This document shows, in pieces, positions 48,367 to 58,340 of a stretch of 64,000 bases of DNA (within the stretch, counting starts at the first letter, position 1; each line of letters opens with the position of its first letter). A program made the position numbers and the translations under genes. This DNA is from Actinomadura xylanilytica (GTDB lineage: Bacteria; Actinomycetota; Actinomycetes; Streptosporangiales; Streptosporangiaceae). The notes under the pieces were generated by a model. It made no database searches, was not told the origin of the DNA, and saw nothing but the letters and a program-made list of their open reading frames with translations. Location: positions 1,109,704-1,173,703 of the forward strand of contig NZ_JASNWE010000004.1 in the NCBI RefSeq assembly GCF_030283145.1, in the 5' to 3' direction.

Positions 48367-49407
48367 TCAGATGCCGAGTTCGGGCAGGCGGACGCCCAGG
48401 TTGTCGCCGTTCCTGCCGACCCAGTAGCCCAGTGCCGGCAGCGTCGCCTCAACGGCGCGCAGCGCTCCGACCACGAGCCGCGCGGCGTCGCCGGCGGCCA
48501 CCTCGGAGGTCAGCGGCCAGTCGCGGGAGAAATTCGGGCTCCCTTCCGGTTCGGTGCTCCAATCGCCGGTGGTCAGGACGGTGATCCACGCCTCGCTCGG
48601 CGCCGTCCAGCCCAGCTCGGTCAACGTCAGGACCATGTCCGGCACCGGGTCGGCCGGGCATTCGACTCTCAGCACGCCGTCAGCCAGTTTGACGAAGCAG
48701 GTGGGGATCTCCGACGGCATCCGCGACCCGTCGTCGCGCTCCTCGATCACCAGGGTCAGCGGGTCTTCGCCGAGCACCGGTACGTCCCGCACGAGGGCGC
48801 GAAGGGTGCGGGCCAGACGGTCTTCGACGTCCCGCCAGTCTTCGGCGACGGCGTCCCCCGGGACGAGCATTCCGTCGGTCTCGTCCGTGTGGACGGTCCG
48901 GCACCAGGAGTAGGGGTGTTCGCCCTGGTGCCGGGCCGTCCGCACCTCGTGGTGCTCGTACCGATCGGTCGCCAGGAGTTCGAGATGGACACTGGCCGTC
49001 GCCTCGTCCGAGCACGCGCGCGCGAGCCGCAGACGGGGCGTCGCACCGGGTCGGCGCCATCGCAGCCATGGTCCGGGCCCGCCCCGCAACGGCGGTGGGC
49101 CGAGCACGTCCTCAGCCTGCCGCCTGGCGGTGTCGAACACCTCTACCGCCTCGGCGTGGTCCAGACCGGACGCGAGCGTGACCGCGAGTGCGGGCGAGTG
49201 GTCCAGATCCGTGGAGGCGTACCCGTGGCCCGTCGGCAGCCCTGTGGAGAAGCCCAGGGATACGCCGCGGTCCTCGACGAGGGACCAGCCGCGCTCGGCG
49301 AGAACGCGCTCGATATCGGGACGCTGCCAGCCTCCCAGGTCGAGCGTCGAGAACGAACGGATCAGATCGTCCATCTGATCATCGAGCAGGCGAGCGGAAA
49401 CGATCAT
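48367..49407 (-). CDS. hypothetical two-domain protein
   Basis: About 346 residues, soluble, acidic, with no catalytic motif. The first half (DIERVLAERGWSLVED, AVEVFDTARRQAEDVLGPP, WRRPGATPRLRLAR) resembles small actinobacterial DUF6301-like proteins. The second half (VKLADGVLRVECP, LTLTELGWTAPS, AARLVVGALRAVEATLPAL) resembles TY-Chap/YbjN-like chaperone folds. Both assignments are from memory and need a profile search. ATG 49407 has AGGA seven bases upstream. Confidence 0.6.
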   Translation of the reverse strand: MIVSARLLDDQMDDLIRSFSTLDLGGWQRPDIERVLAERGWSLVEDRGVSLGFSTGLPTGHGYASTDLDHSPALAVTLASGLDHAEAVEVFDTARRQAEDVLGPPPLRGGPGPWLRWRRPGATPRLRLARACSDEATASVHLELLATDRYEHHEVRTARHQGEHPYSWCRTVHTDETDGMLVPGDAVAEDWRDVEDRLARTLRALVRDVPVLGEDPLTLVIEERDDGSRMPSEIPTCFVKLADGVLRVECPADPVPDMVLTLTELGWTAPSEAWITVLTTGDWSTEPEGSPNFSRDWPLTSEVAAGDAARLVVGALRAVEATLPALGYWVGRNGDNLGVRLPELGI

Positions 49408-49464
49408 GCGGTCATCCTGGCAAAGCCGGGCCATGCCCGTCCCCCGAAGGGAAGATCACCGCGG

Positions 49465-49929
49465 TCATCGCCCTTTCTGTGGCGTGTCCGGGGCCAGGGA
49501 CAGCGTGGCCTCGCGCATCACGGCCACGGTTCCGGTGAGCCAGCGCCCCACCGTCTCCAGCTCGGCCGCGTCGAAGCCCTGGAGAAGGTGTTCCATGCCG
49601 ATCAGCATCGGGGCCATGGCCTCGGCCGTGACCTGCCGGTGCACGGCGGTCACGGTCAGCGTGAAGCGTCGGCCGTCGGACGGGTCGCGCGCGCGGTCGA
49701 CATAGCCGAGGCTCACCAGCCGGTCGACGATCTTCGTGATGGCGGCGTCGCTCAGGCCCGTCTCGGCCACCAGCTGGGCGGGGTGGACCCCGCGGGCGCG
49801 CCCGATGATGCCCAGCACCTTGTGCTCGGTCGCGTTGACGTGCAGCCGCGAGGCCAGCGCCTCGTGATAGAGCACGACCCACAGGCTCAGCTGGTGCCCC
49901 AGGAGGGCTCCGTCCGGCTCGGAATTCAT
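49465..49929 (-). CDS. MarR-family transcriptional regulator
   Basis: 154 residues. The winged HTH is centred on TEHKVLGIIGRARGVHPAQL, TGLSDAAITKIVDRL and the wing YVDRARDPSDGRRFTLTVT. Flanking helices form the dimer interface. A double operator lies just upstream in the space shared with a membrane protein gene, so it probably represses both. Ligand unknown. Confidence 0.92.
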   Translation of the reverse strand: MNSEPDGALLGHQLSLWVVLYHEALASRLHVNATEHKVLGIIGRARGVHPAQLVAETGLSDAAITKIVDRLVSLGYVDRARDPSDGRRFTLTVTAVHRQVTAEAMAPMLIGMEHLLQGFDAAELETVGRWLTGTVAVMREATLSLAPDTPQKGR

Positions 49930-49949
49930 GCTCGCGAGCCTACAAGTCT

Positions 49950-49986
49950 TTCACTTCGGTGAAGAAAACTATTTCACCAAAGTGAA
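49950..49986. promoter_or_regulatory. duplicated MarR operator
   Basis: TTCAC-N4-GTGAA occurs at 49950-49963 and at 49973-49986, 23 bases apart centre to centre (about two helical turns). The two sites together also form an 18-base inverted repeat with one mismatch (49946-49963 and 49973-49990). It lies between the MarR start at 49929 and the membrane protein start at 50008, so bound dimers would block both promoters. Confidence 0.8.
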
Positions 49987-50007
49987 AGACCATGCTTGGA
50001 TGAGCCC

Positions 50008-50559
50008 ATGACAACCGTGCAGCCGCAACACCGCTCCGGTCCTGTCCCCCTGCGCGTGTTGAGCCGCGTGTACGCGGCGGTCCTGGTCACCCATCTGCCC
50101 ATCCTGGCCGCCCTGCTGCTCCCTCAGGGACGCAGCCGCGTCAGTTCGGAACCGGTGGCAGGGCTCGTGGCCCTCCTGCTGATCTCTCTCGTCGTCGCGG
50201 CCACGGTGCTCTGCCCCGTCGCCTGCGCCCGCGTCGCCCCAGACGGCGACCGCTGGCACCAGGGAAACGCGCTCTCCCAGGTCAGGGCGTATAGACGGAC
50301 CGACCGTCGCGGCTACCTGTGGCGCCTGGCAGAGCTCGTGATCCTCTACACCCTCGCCCAGTGCCTGGGCGGGCTGGTGGCCTGGATGCTGCCCTACATC
50401 TGGGACAACCCGTCGTACGGCACCGACCCCGCCGCGGACCGGTGGGTCTTCCACTACGGCCGCTTCGCCGTCCAGGCGGTGACCCTCTACGTCTCCGTCT
50501 GCGTCGCGTTCACCTGGTTCGCCTGCCGGCTACGCCAGGTCGCGCCACCCGCGCACTAG
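50008..50559 (+). CDS. integral membrane protein, unknown function
   Basis: About 183 residues with four predicted membrane segments (VYAAVLVTHLPILAALLLP; VAGLVALLLISLVVAATVL; LVILYTLAQCLGGLVAWML; VTLYVSVCVAFTWFACRL). No transporter signature was recognised. Its promoter lies under the duplicated MarR operator, so it is probably the main target of that regulator. ATG 50008 is used; a TTG at 49996 is the only alternative in frame. Confidence 0.75.
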   Translation: MTTVQPQHRSGPVPLRVLSRVYAAVLVTHLPILAALLLPQGRSRVSSEPVAGLVALLLISLVVAATVLCPVACARVAPDGDRWHQGNALSQVRAYRRTDRRGYLWRLAELVILYTLAQCLGGLVAWMLPYIWDNPSYGTDPAADRWVFHYGRFAVQAVTLYVSVCVAFTWFACRLRQVAPPAH

Positions 50560-50887
50560 GCGATAAACCTCAAGCCCGGCCCAGCATCCTCGCGACTCAG
50601 GGGGCTTCCGGACTCCAGGCCGCGACCAGGTCCAGGAGACCGGGGAAGCGGGCGTTGAGGTCGGCGAGCCGGACGTGGCTGCGACGCTCCAGGCCGTACT
50701 GGCGCTGCCTGATGACCCCGGCTTCGCGGCCACCCTTGTAGCAGCGCCGGTCCAGCTGGAAGGACCTACGCTGCCTCGGAGGAACGACACCGTTCAATCC
50801 GGGGAAGGTAGGCACGACACGCCACCGATACCGGGGAGCCAAGATCCCAACTCCCTGGCCAGTCACGGGACAGAATCGGCCGGGGCC

Positions 50888-51370
50888 CGGTTCCCCGTAC
50901 TGGCGGCGGCCGCCTACGCCGAACTGGCAGATCACTACACGAACTTCGGCGAACCCGAGGAGGAGGCCGTGGCCTGGGCGCTCGCAGCCTATTGGACGGC
51001 CTTCGACGACTTCGGAGGGGCCGAACCGGCCGCGCGGGCGCTCGTCACCTTGGCCCGCATCCTGGACGAGACCGGCGACGCCGAGGTGGCCGAGGCGGCT
51101 CGGGATGTAGCGACTGAGAAGGGCGGCCCCGAGATCGCCGCAGGCGACTCCTACGCGGCCTTCGTCTACACGGCGCCTGCGGTACCGGACAGAACGCGAC
51201 CATCGGGCCCGGCGCCTGCTCCTCACGATCGCCGAAGAGGGCGACCGGGGCGCGACCGAGGCGATGGCGCTTCTCTGGCGGTCGCGCGAACAGCGCCGAT
51301 GATAAGGAAGTGGCCCGCGAAATCGAAGCCGAGCTCGCCAAGCTCATCGAGGGTGGCGGCCCCTGCGCCC
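50888..51370 (+). pseudogene. frameshifted remnant of a TPR-type helical protein
   Basis: Helical-repeat-like sequence begins in one frame (YAELADHYTNFGEPEEEAVA, ALVTLARILDETGDAEVAE). It continues in a second frame (RARRLLLTIAEEGDRGATEA, about 51205-51270), and then in a third (DKEVAREIEAELAKLIEGG, about 51305-51360). No single frame spans them and no convincing start was found. The pattern indicates a decayed gene with at least two frameshifts, or sequencing errors. Confidence 0.55.
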
Positions 51371-51399
51371 GCTTGTCTCGTTGGGGCTGGTCGGGGCTC

Positions 51400-52512
51400 C
51401 TACGTTCCACGCTCGTCCGTCGCACGGACGACGACGGCCGCGATGTCGTCGTCGAGTCGGCCGTGGCTGTAGTGGACTAGGTCCCTGTGCAGCTGCTCGA
51501 GCAGCTGGGAAGGGGAGTCCGTGTCCCACTGGCCCGCGCGCTGCGTCAGCGGGAAGAACGCGCCAGTGTGGTCGCGGGTCTCGGTAACGCCGTCGGTGTA
51601 CAGCAGCAGTTGGTCGCCGACGGCGAAAGGGAGGAGGTCGATGCGATACTCCCCGCCGAGCAGGGCACCCATGTTGATGGGCGGCGAGGGAGCCGTGGGA
51701 TCGACCTCGCGGACCGCTCCCGCGCGGAGCAGCAGTGGCGAGGGGTGGCCGCAGTTGACGATTTCGGCCGCCGATCCGTCGTCGGGGAACTCGGCGAGCA
51801 GGGCCGTGGCGAAGTACTCCAGGTCGTCGCCGGGAAACAGTGTGGTGTAGCGGTTCATGCTCACGTCCAGTCGGCGTGCCAGCCGCGCCAGGTCCGGCTC
51901 GTCGTACGCGGCCTCCCGGAAGCATCCGACGATCGCCGATGCCACGCCGACCGCGGGGAGTCCTTTGCCGCGAACGTCCCCGATGATCAGGCGGATGCCG
52001 TGGGGTGTCTCCAGCGCTTCGTAGAAGTCACCGCCGACACGGGCCTGGGCCGCGGCAGCGAGGTAGAGCGTGTCGATGTCCAACCGGCCGAGGCGGTGGG
52101 GAATAGGGCGCAGCAGGACCTTCTGGGTCGTCTCGGAAACGGAGCGGACCTGGGCGAGGGTCTCCTCCCGCTGCTGGCGCACATGGCTGGCGTAGGCGGA
52201 CGCGGCGGTCACACCCACGATCACCACGTTGGTGAACAGGTAGGTGTGAGAGGCCTCGCTCAGCTGGCCGACGGTTACGGCGATCAGGACGTTGATGGCC
52301 ACAGCCAGCAGGCCGATGGCCACCGTTTCGGCCACCGGCCACATCGAGGCGGCCAAAATGGGGGCGACCACGAGAAAGCGGCTGAAGTAGAGGTGGCTCG
52401 GAGTCAGAAAGGCCACCACCGTGACGGCGGCGGTCAGCGCCAGGGGCACCAGGAGCACCTGATCCTCCCAGAGACTGTCCGCGCGACGCCACAATCGACT
52501 GGAATGGTTCAC
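51400..52512 (-). CDS. membrane-bound SpoIIE-type serine phosphatase
   Basis: PP2C-type phosphatase of about 370 residues. Four membrane segments occupy the N-terminus (VLLVPLALTAAVTVVAFLTP; VVAPILAASMW; AIGLLAVAINVLIAVTVG; YLFTNVVIVGVTAASAYA). The cytoplasmic catalytic domain follows with GGDFYEAL, IGDVRGKGLPA, LLLYTDGVTETRD and DDDIAAVVVR. Such phosphatases act on anti-anti-sigma partners of RsbW-like kinases. GTG 52512 is preferred, because the frame beyond it (to 52677) is antisense to a TPR remnant; its ribosome site is weak. Confidence 0.85.
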   Translation of the reverse strand: MNHSSRLWRRADSLWEDQVLLVPLALTAAVTVVAFLTPSHLYFSRFLVVAPILAASMWPVAETVAIGLLAVAINVLIAVTVGQLSEASHTYLFTNVVIVGVTAASAYASHVRQQREETLAQVRSVSETTQKVLLRPIPHRLGRLDIDTLYLAAAAQARVGGDFYEALETPHGIRLIIGDVRGKGLPAVGVASAIVGCFREAAYDEPDLARLARRLDVSMNRYTTLFPGDDLEYFATALLAEFPDDGSAAEIVNCGHPSPLLLRAGAVREVDPTAPSPPINMGALLGGEYRIDLLPFAVGDQLLLYTDGVTETRDHTGAFFPLTQRAGQWDTDSPSQLLEQLHRDLVHYSHGRLDDDIAAVVVRATDERGT

Positions 52513-52531
52513 CCAAGCAGCATGGAACGGG

Positions 52532-52655
52532 GTCCTGGGCCCCGACCACCCTGACACCCCGACAACTCGCCGGTGCCTACGAGACGGCGGGGGATCTGAG
52601 CCGAGCCATCCCGCTTTACGAACAGACCCTGGCCGCATGCGAGCGGATCCCGGCC
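52532..52655 (+). pseudogene. remnant of a TPR repeat protein
   Basis: VLGPDHPDTPTTR is readable at 52532-52570. LAGAYETAGDLSRAIPLYEQ followed by TLAACERIPA is readable from 52566 in a different frame. These are the linker and repeat of actinomycete NB-ARC/TPR proteins, whose usual form is VLGxDHPDTLxSR then LAxAYxxAGDLxRAIPLYEQTL. A frameshift separates them and no full gene surrounds them. Confidence 0.7.
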
Positions 52656-52673
52656 AGGCCCCGACGACCCCGT

Positions 52674-53179
52674 TCACCAGGGCGGTGCGCGGCAGCCGGG
52701 AGGCGGTCCGGCAGTAGGCCGTCCGGAACGTCTACGAGCCTCACAGCTCAGTTCGGGCTCACCCTCCACCAAGGCCGTCAGCATGATGCGCTGACGACGG
52801 CCGATCAGCGCCGGACCGACCGGCAACGCCGCCCCCTCGGCACGCACCGGTGGCGCCGGCGTCGCCGAAGCCGAACCGGTGCGTGTGACCTGCAAAAACT
52901 CCACAATGGACGTCCCCAGATCCAGCCGGATCGGAGCACCGTTGTCGAAAGCGGCCCGGGGGATGTCGCGACGCCCCTCGCCGGCAAGCACCACCTCGAC
53001 CGTATAGGGGCGCTCCAGCCTGACCCGCGATGCCGCAGTTCCAGCTCATCGCGCACGCCATCGGGTGCGGTGAGCAGCGGCGCCACGGTACGCAGCCCGT
53101 ATTCCAGCCGCTGCCGAGCGAACCGGGTCAAGTAGGTGACCGCCACCGTGACGATCCCGACCAGCAAGGCCACCACCAC
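52674..53179 (-). pseudogene. frameshifted membrane-anchored protein gene
   Basis: The 5' part starts at ATG 53179 with a membrane segment (VVALLVGIVTVAVTYLT), then RFARQRLEYGLRTVAPLLTA and DELELRH. Near 53020-53035 the sense shifts frame and continues as RLERPYTVEVVLAGEGRRDI, AFDNGAPIRLDLGTSIVEF and so on. The two halves read as one protein when joined, so a single small indel broke the gene (or the assembly is wrong there). Family not recognised. Confidence 0.6.
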
Positions 53180-53226
53180 GCCCGCCGGAAAGGGCGAGCG
53201 AGAGCGGTACCCCTGCGAGGCCAGGG

Positions 53227-53394
53227 CAGAATGCCCTGCCCGCCGGTGTCCTGTCCGTCTCCGCCGCGTACCTCAGCGACGCCGTCGGCCTCACCGCCGG
53301 CGCCACGGCCTTCGGCGCCGCGCTGATGGGCCTGGCGATCACGGGCGGCGCCGTGGTCACCGCCATCCGGGGCCGGAGGGCGGGACCGGCGTAG
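53227..53394 (+). pseudogene. C-terminal fragment of an MFS-type transporter
   Basis: Fifty-five codons ending at a TAG read QNALPAGVLSVSAAYLSDAV then GLTAGATAFGAALMGLAITG and a basic tail IRGRRAGPA, which looks like the last membrane helices of a major facilitator transporter. Nothing upstream continues it. Its end overlaps the DUF4328 gene on the other strand. Confidence 0.5.
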
Positions 53395-54082
53395 CCGCGG
53401 GCTGGGCGATGGCCTGGGCCAAGCGGCGGGCGTGGGCCTCCTGGAAGCCGGTGATCCGCCAGACGAACACGATGGCGAGCGCCGCCGCGGCGACTCCGAT
53501 CAGGGCGAGCGCGGTCAGGGACACGCAATGGTCGTACAGCTCCTGAAGGCTCATATCGTCATCGTCGGAGAGCACCCGGCCACCGACGACGTAGATCAGC
53601 CACAGCGGCCACCACAGGTTGACCGGCCAGGCCCGCCGGCCCGCGGGGGCGCTGGCCCTCCAGACGTCCGCGACGATCATCCGGGGCACCCAGAAGTTCA
53701 GGATCGGCACCATCCAGCCGATGATCATCCAGGGCCGGCCCCACTGCTGCGGGGTCCCGCCGATGCCCACGGCGTTCGCCCGCGCCCGCCACAGCCAGAC
53801 GATCAGCGCGACGGCGGTCGCCACCGTCGCCGCGGCCTCGGCCAGCCCGAGGACGTCCAGCAGGTAGAACAGGCTCTCCACGCGCTCGTGGACGAGCGGG
53901 TCGGCCGGATCGACGAGGTGGGTCCCCCAGGCCGCCAGCCCGGCGTGGACGATCAGGAGCAGCACGCAGGCGCCCAGCGTGATGGTGGCGGCCAGGGCGC
54001 GTCCGACTCCCCGCTTGACCGCGAGCTCCTGGACGTACGGCGCGGGGGGATAGGGCGCGGGCGGATAGGGGTGCTCGGTCAT
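53357..54082 (-). CDS. DUF4328 membrane protein
   Basis: 241 residues. A Pro/Tyr-rich N-terminus is followed by five membrane segments. The DUF4328 hallmark lies in the middle: LWRARANAVGI, GWMVPILNFWVPRMIVADVW, then VNLWWPLWLIYVVGG. The acidic loop DDDDMSLQELYDH separates the last helices. Function unknown. ATG 54082. Stands apart from its neighbours in a zone of broken genes. Confidence 0.8.
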   Translation of the reverse strand: MTEHPYPPAPYPPAPYVQELAVKRGVGRALAATITLGACVLLLIVHAGLAAWGTHLVDPADPLVHERVESLFYLLDVLGLAEAAATVATAVALIVWLWRARANAVGIGGTPQQWGRPWMIIGWMVPILNFWVPRMIVADVWRASAPAGRRAWPVNLWWPLWLIYVVGGRVLSDDDDMSLQELYDHCVSLTALALIGVAAAALAIVFVWRITGFQEAHARRLAQAIAQPAATPVPPSGPGWR

Positions 54083-54269
54083 CTGTGCTCCTGCGCGGGT
54101 CGGTCACGGCATGGCGGGCATGCGCCTTCACGCGGGGAGCTGACGGCGGTACGAGGATTGTGGTGGAGATCCCGCCCGCCCGGAAGATGATCAACGGTCA
54201 CGATTATCGTGACCGTCCGGCCGGGGCCACCGTGACAACCGACCGCCTGACCTGCGCGTCCACCGTCCT

Positions 54270-54392
54270 TTGACTTCACTCCGCGCCGTCACCCGGGAGT
54301 CGGCGCAGCAGCAGAGAGAGGTGACGGCCAGGCTCGGCGAGCTGTCCGAGCGGGTCGCGGCCGTCGAGCACATCCTGTGCAGCGTCGGATGA
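54270..54392 (+). pseudogene. short coiled-coil gene end
   Basis: Forty codons read SLRAVTRESAQQQREVTARL then GELSERVAAVEHILCSVG and stop. The amphipathic ending resembles the C-terminus of small actinobacterial coiled-coil proteins, but no upstream coding sequence was found. It could be a genuine 40-residue protein from TTG 54270, though it lacks a ribosome site. A terminator follows 25 bases on. Confidence 0.4.
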
Positions 54393-54417
54393 CCGGCACG
54401 ACCCCGTAGACCGAGAA

Positions 54418-54449
54418 TCCGGGGGGCGAGCGGCAACTCGCCCCCCGGA
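54418..54449 (+). terminator. strong hairpin after the coiled-coil remnant
   Basis: A perfect 13-base stem TCCGGGGGGCGAG closes on the six-base loop CGGCAA. Its survival beside a broken gene suggests that the gene was functional recently. Confidence 0.75.
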
Positions 54450-54707
54450 ACGAAAACAACACAACCACACCTGACGGCGTGTCTCACGCGTACATGTCTC
54501 CGCAGGAAAGGAGAGCAGCCAGCGGGACGCGCCGAGGTCATCGCGGCGGACGGCGGGCTCGAACGGCCGCCCCTGGAATACGTCCTGATCGACTCCCGGG
54601 GCGCCCCGCTGGACGCGCCGAAGGCCCGTGCCGCCGCCGGAACGTCACCCGCCGGATGCGGGCCCTGCCCGAGGTGCGGCGCGCCCGCGCCCCGCTAGCG
54701 GACGGCG

Positions 54708-55424
54708 CTACTCGGCGCTCGCCACCGCCAGCGAACGCAGCCGCACCACTGCCAGCAGCGTGCCCACGGCGGTGACCGCGACGAGCAACGGGACCGCGAC
54801 GGCCAGGTCCACCGTGGACTTGACCGTCGTGGCCCCGGTCAGCACGTCGGTCACCGACAGGGCCCACTGCTGGATCGAGGCCGACTTCGCGCCGGGCGCG
54901 AAATTGCCGAGCAGCGTCTCCCACACCAGCGCGTACAGCAGCCCGATCGTCACGGCGTTGCGGCTGACCACGGCCAGCGCGACGAACACCGCGCTGTAGG
55001 CGATGCCCCCGACCAGGACCCCCACGGTGAACGCCGGCGCCACCTGCTCGGTCATCCCGGACATCAGCAGCCCGGCCAGCAGCGTCGGGACGGCCGCGAA
55101 CGCCGTCACCAGCACGATCGCCACCGCCAGCTTGGTCAGCACGATCACCTGCCGCGGGATCGGCTTGGTCAGCACGTACATGATCTGGCCGTCGTCGATC
55201 TCCGGGCCGATCACCCCGGTGCCTGCGATCAGCGCCAGCAGCGGCAGCAGCGTGGCGAGCCCGAACCGCTGGAGCACCCCGGTGGAGACCTCCAGATCGG
55301 CGAGCCCGGTGACCTTCAGCCCCACCGCCAGCAGGATCAGCACCAGCGGCAGCGCGAACAGCAGCAGCGCACGGCGCCGACCGAGCATCGCACGGAACGT
55401 GATCATCGCGATCGTGGCGTTCAT
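54708..55424 (-). CDS. ABC-2 type permease (distal)
   Basis: Membrane subunit of 238 residues with six hydrophobic segments (LLLFALPLVLILLAVGL; FGLATLLPLLALIAGTGVI; VAIVLVTAFAAVPTLLAGLL; GVLVGGIAYSAVFVALAVV; two more). GPEIDDGQIMYVLTKPIPRQ is the usual ABC-2 loop after the second helix. Starts seven bases after the ATPase stop, with GAGGG upstream. Last gene of a coupled two-transporter operon; substrate unknown. Confidence 0.88.
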   Translation of the reverse strand: MNATIAMITFRAMLGRRRALLLFALPLVLILLAVGLKVTGLADLEVSTGVLQRFGLATLLPLLALIAGTGVIGPEIDDGQIMYVLTKPIPRQVIVLTKLAVAIVLVTAFAAVPTLLAGLLMSGMTEQVAPAFTVGVLVGGIAYSAVFVALAVVSRNAVTIGLLYALVWETLLGNFAPGAKSASIQQWALSVTDVLTGATTVKSTVDLAVAVPLLVAVTAVGTLLAVVRLRSLAVASAE

Positions 55425-55431
55425 CTGGCCC

Positions 55432-56339
<908 letters not shown>

Positions 56340-56343
<4 letters not shown>

Positions 56344-56441
56344 TGTGCCCCCCGCTCACCTACGGGGCGCCCAATGGCGCCGCCTTCCCTCGTCGCAAGC
56401 TCCTCAGTCCAGACGACACCGCGCCCCTCCAGTTCACTCAT
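56340..56441 (-). CDS. 33-residue micro-ORF bridging two ABC transporter genes
   Basis: Starts ATG at 56441, overlapping the upstream permease stop as ATGA, and ends TGA at 56340, overlapping the downstream ATPase start as GTGA. The product reads MSELEGRGVVWTEELATREG then GAIGRPVGERGAQ, hydrophilic and without a membrane segment. The exact four-base overlaps at both ends, in an operon coupled the same way elsewhere, argue that ribosomes pass through it. It may be a small transporter partner or simply a coupling leader. Not recognised as any family. Confidence 0.55.
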
Positions 56442-57312
56442 GAGAGGCCCGCCTTACGGAACCGGCGGTACAGGACCGCGATCGAGCCGGCGACCAGCAG
56501 CGCGCACACCGCGAGCGCCACCACGCCGCCCTGGAGGCCGGGCGCGATGCTGACCGAGGTCGACTTCGCGCCGAGCAGCCGCACCTGCACGATGTCGACC
56601 AGGTTGAACGGCGCGAACAGCCCGGCCCAGCCGGCGAGGGCGAAGTTGGTCTGGGACTCGGCCAGCCCCTGGATGATCCCGACGAACGTGCTGCTCAGCA
56701 TGTACACCGCGATGACCGCGGCCACGCCGAAGCCGCGCCGCGGCGTGAACGCCGCCACCACCAGCCCGATCGCCGCCAGCACCAGGGCGAACAGCACGCA
56801 GCCCACCAGCGCGCCGAGGAACCGGAGTAGCTGGTCGGCCGGGTCCGGCGCCTTGGAGACGAGGCCGCCCACGTACAGCAGCGTGATCGGCGTCGCCATC
56901 AGGGCCAGCAGCGCGACCGCCATCGCCGCGAACTTGGCCAGGACGAAGTCCAGATGCCCGACTGGCCGCGAGAAGTACAGCGGGACGACGTGGAAGCGCA
57001 GCTCGCGCGAGGCCAGCACGGGCGCCTGCGTGGCCACGAAGATCGCGATGACGACCTGGAGGATCGAGGTGTAGGAGGAGTAGCGGATCAGCGCGCTCTC
57101 CTCCTTGGAGAACGCGAAGATCGCCACCGAGCCCGCGGCGGGCAGCAGCATGAGCGCGCCCAGCAGGAACGGCATCACCTTCGCGCGGGCCGGACGGCCG
57201 ATGCCGTACGCGGCGCGCAGGTTGTGCACGAACAGCGACCGCACCGTGTACGCGCGGCCCAGCCGCTTGCCGTCGTAGTGCCGGTAGCCGATGTCGTGGA
57301 TCGTGCTCATGC

Positions 57313-57316
<4 letters not shown>
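56438..57316 (-). CDS. ABC-2 type permease (proximal)
   Basis: 292 residues. A cytoplasmic start (IHDIGYRHYDGKRLGRAYTV) precedes six or seven membrane segments (FLLGALMLLPAAGSVAIFAF; LQVVIAIFVATQAPVLAS; MAVALLALMATPITLLYVG; others). RELRFHVVPLYFSRPVGHLD is the loop typical of these permeases. The ATG at 57316 overlaps the preceding ATPase stop (ATGA); a second ATG lies at 57310. Confidence 0.88.
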
Positions 57317-58299
<983 letters not shown>

Positions 58300-58340
58300 G
58301 TCCTCGAACCTAGCGCCTCGCCGCCGGGACCACGTCCGCC

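Larger units (their letters stand above)
54083..54707. other. 625-base stretch without an intact gene
   Basis: Holds a short coiled-coil remnant (54270-54392) and a strong hairpin (54418-54449). A frame at about 54513-54701 reads RAEVIAADGGLERPPLEYVL then IDSRGAPLDAP and CGPCPRCGAP, with AAAGGAG before it but no proper start codon. The last could be another gene end; it was not recognised. Confidence 0.5.
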
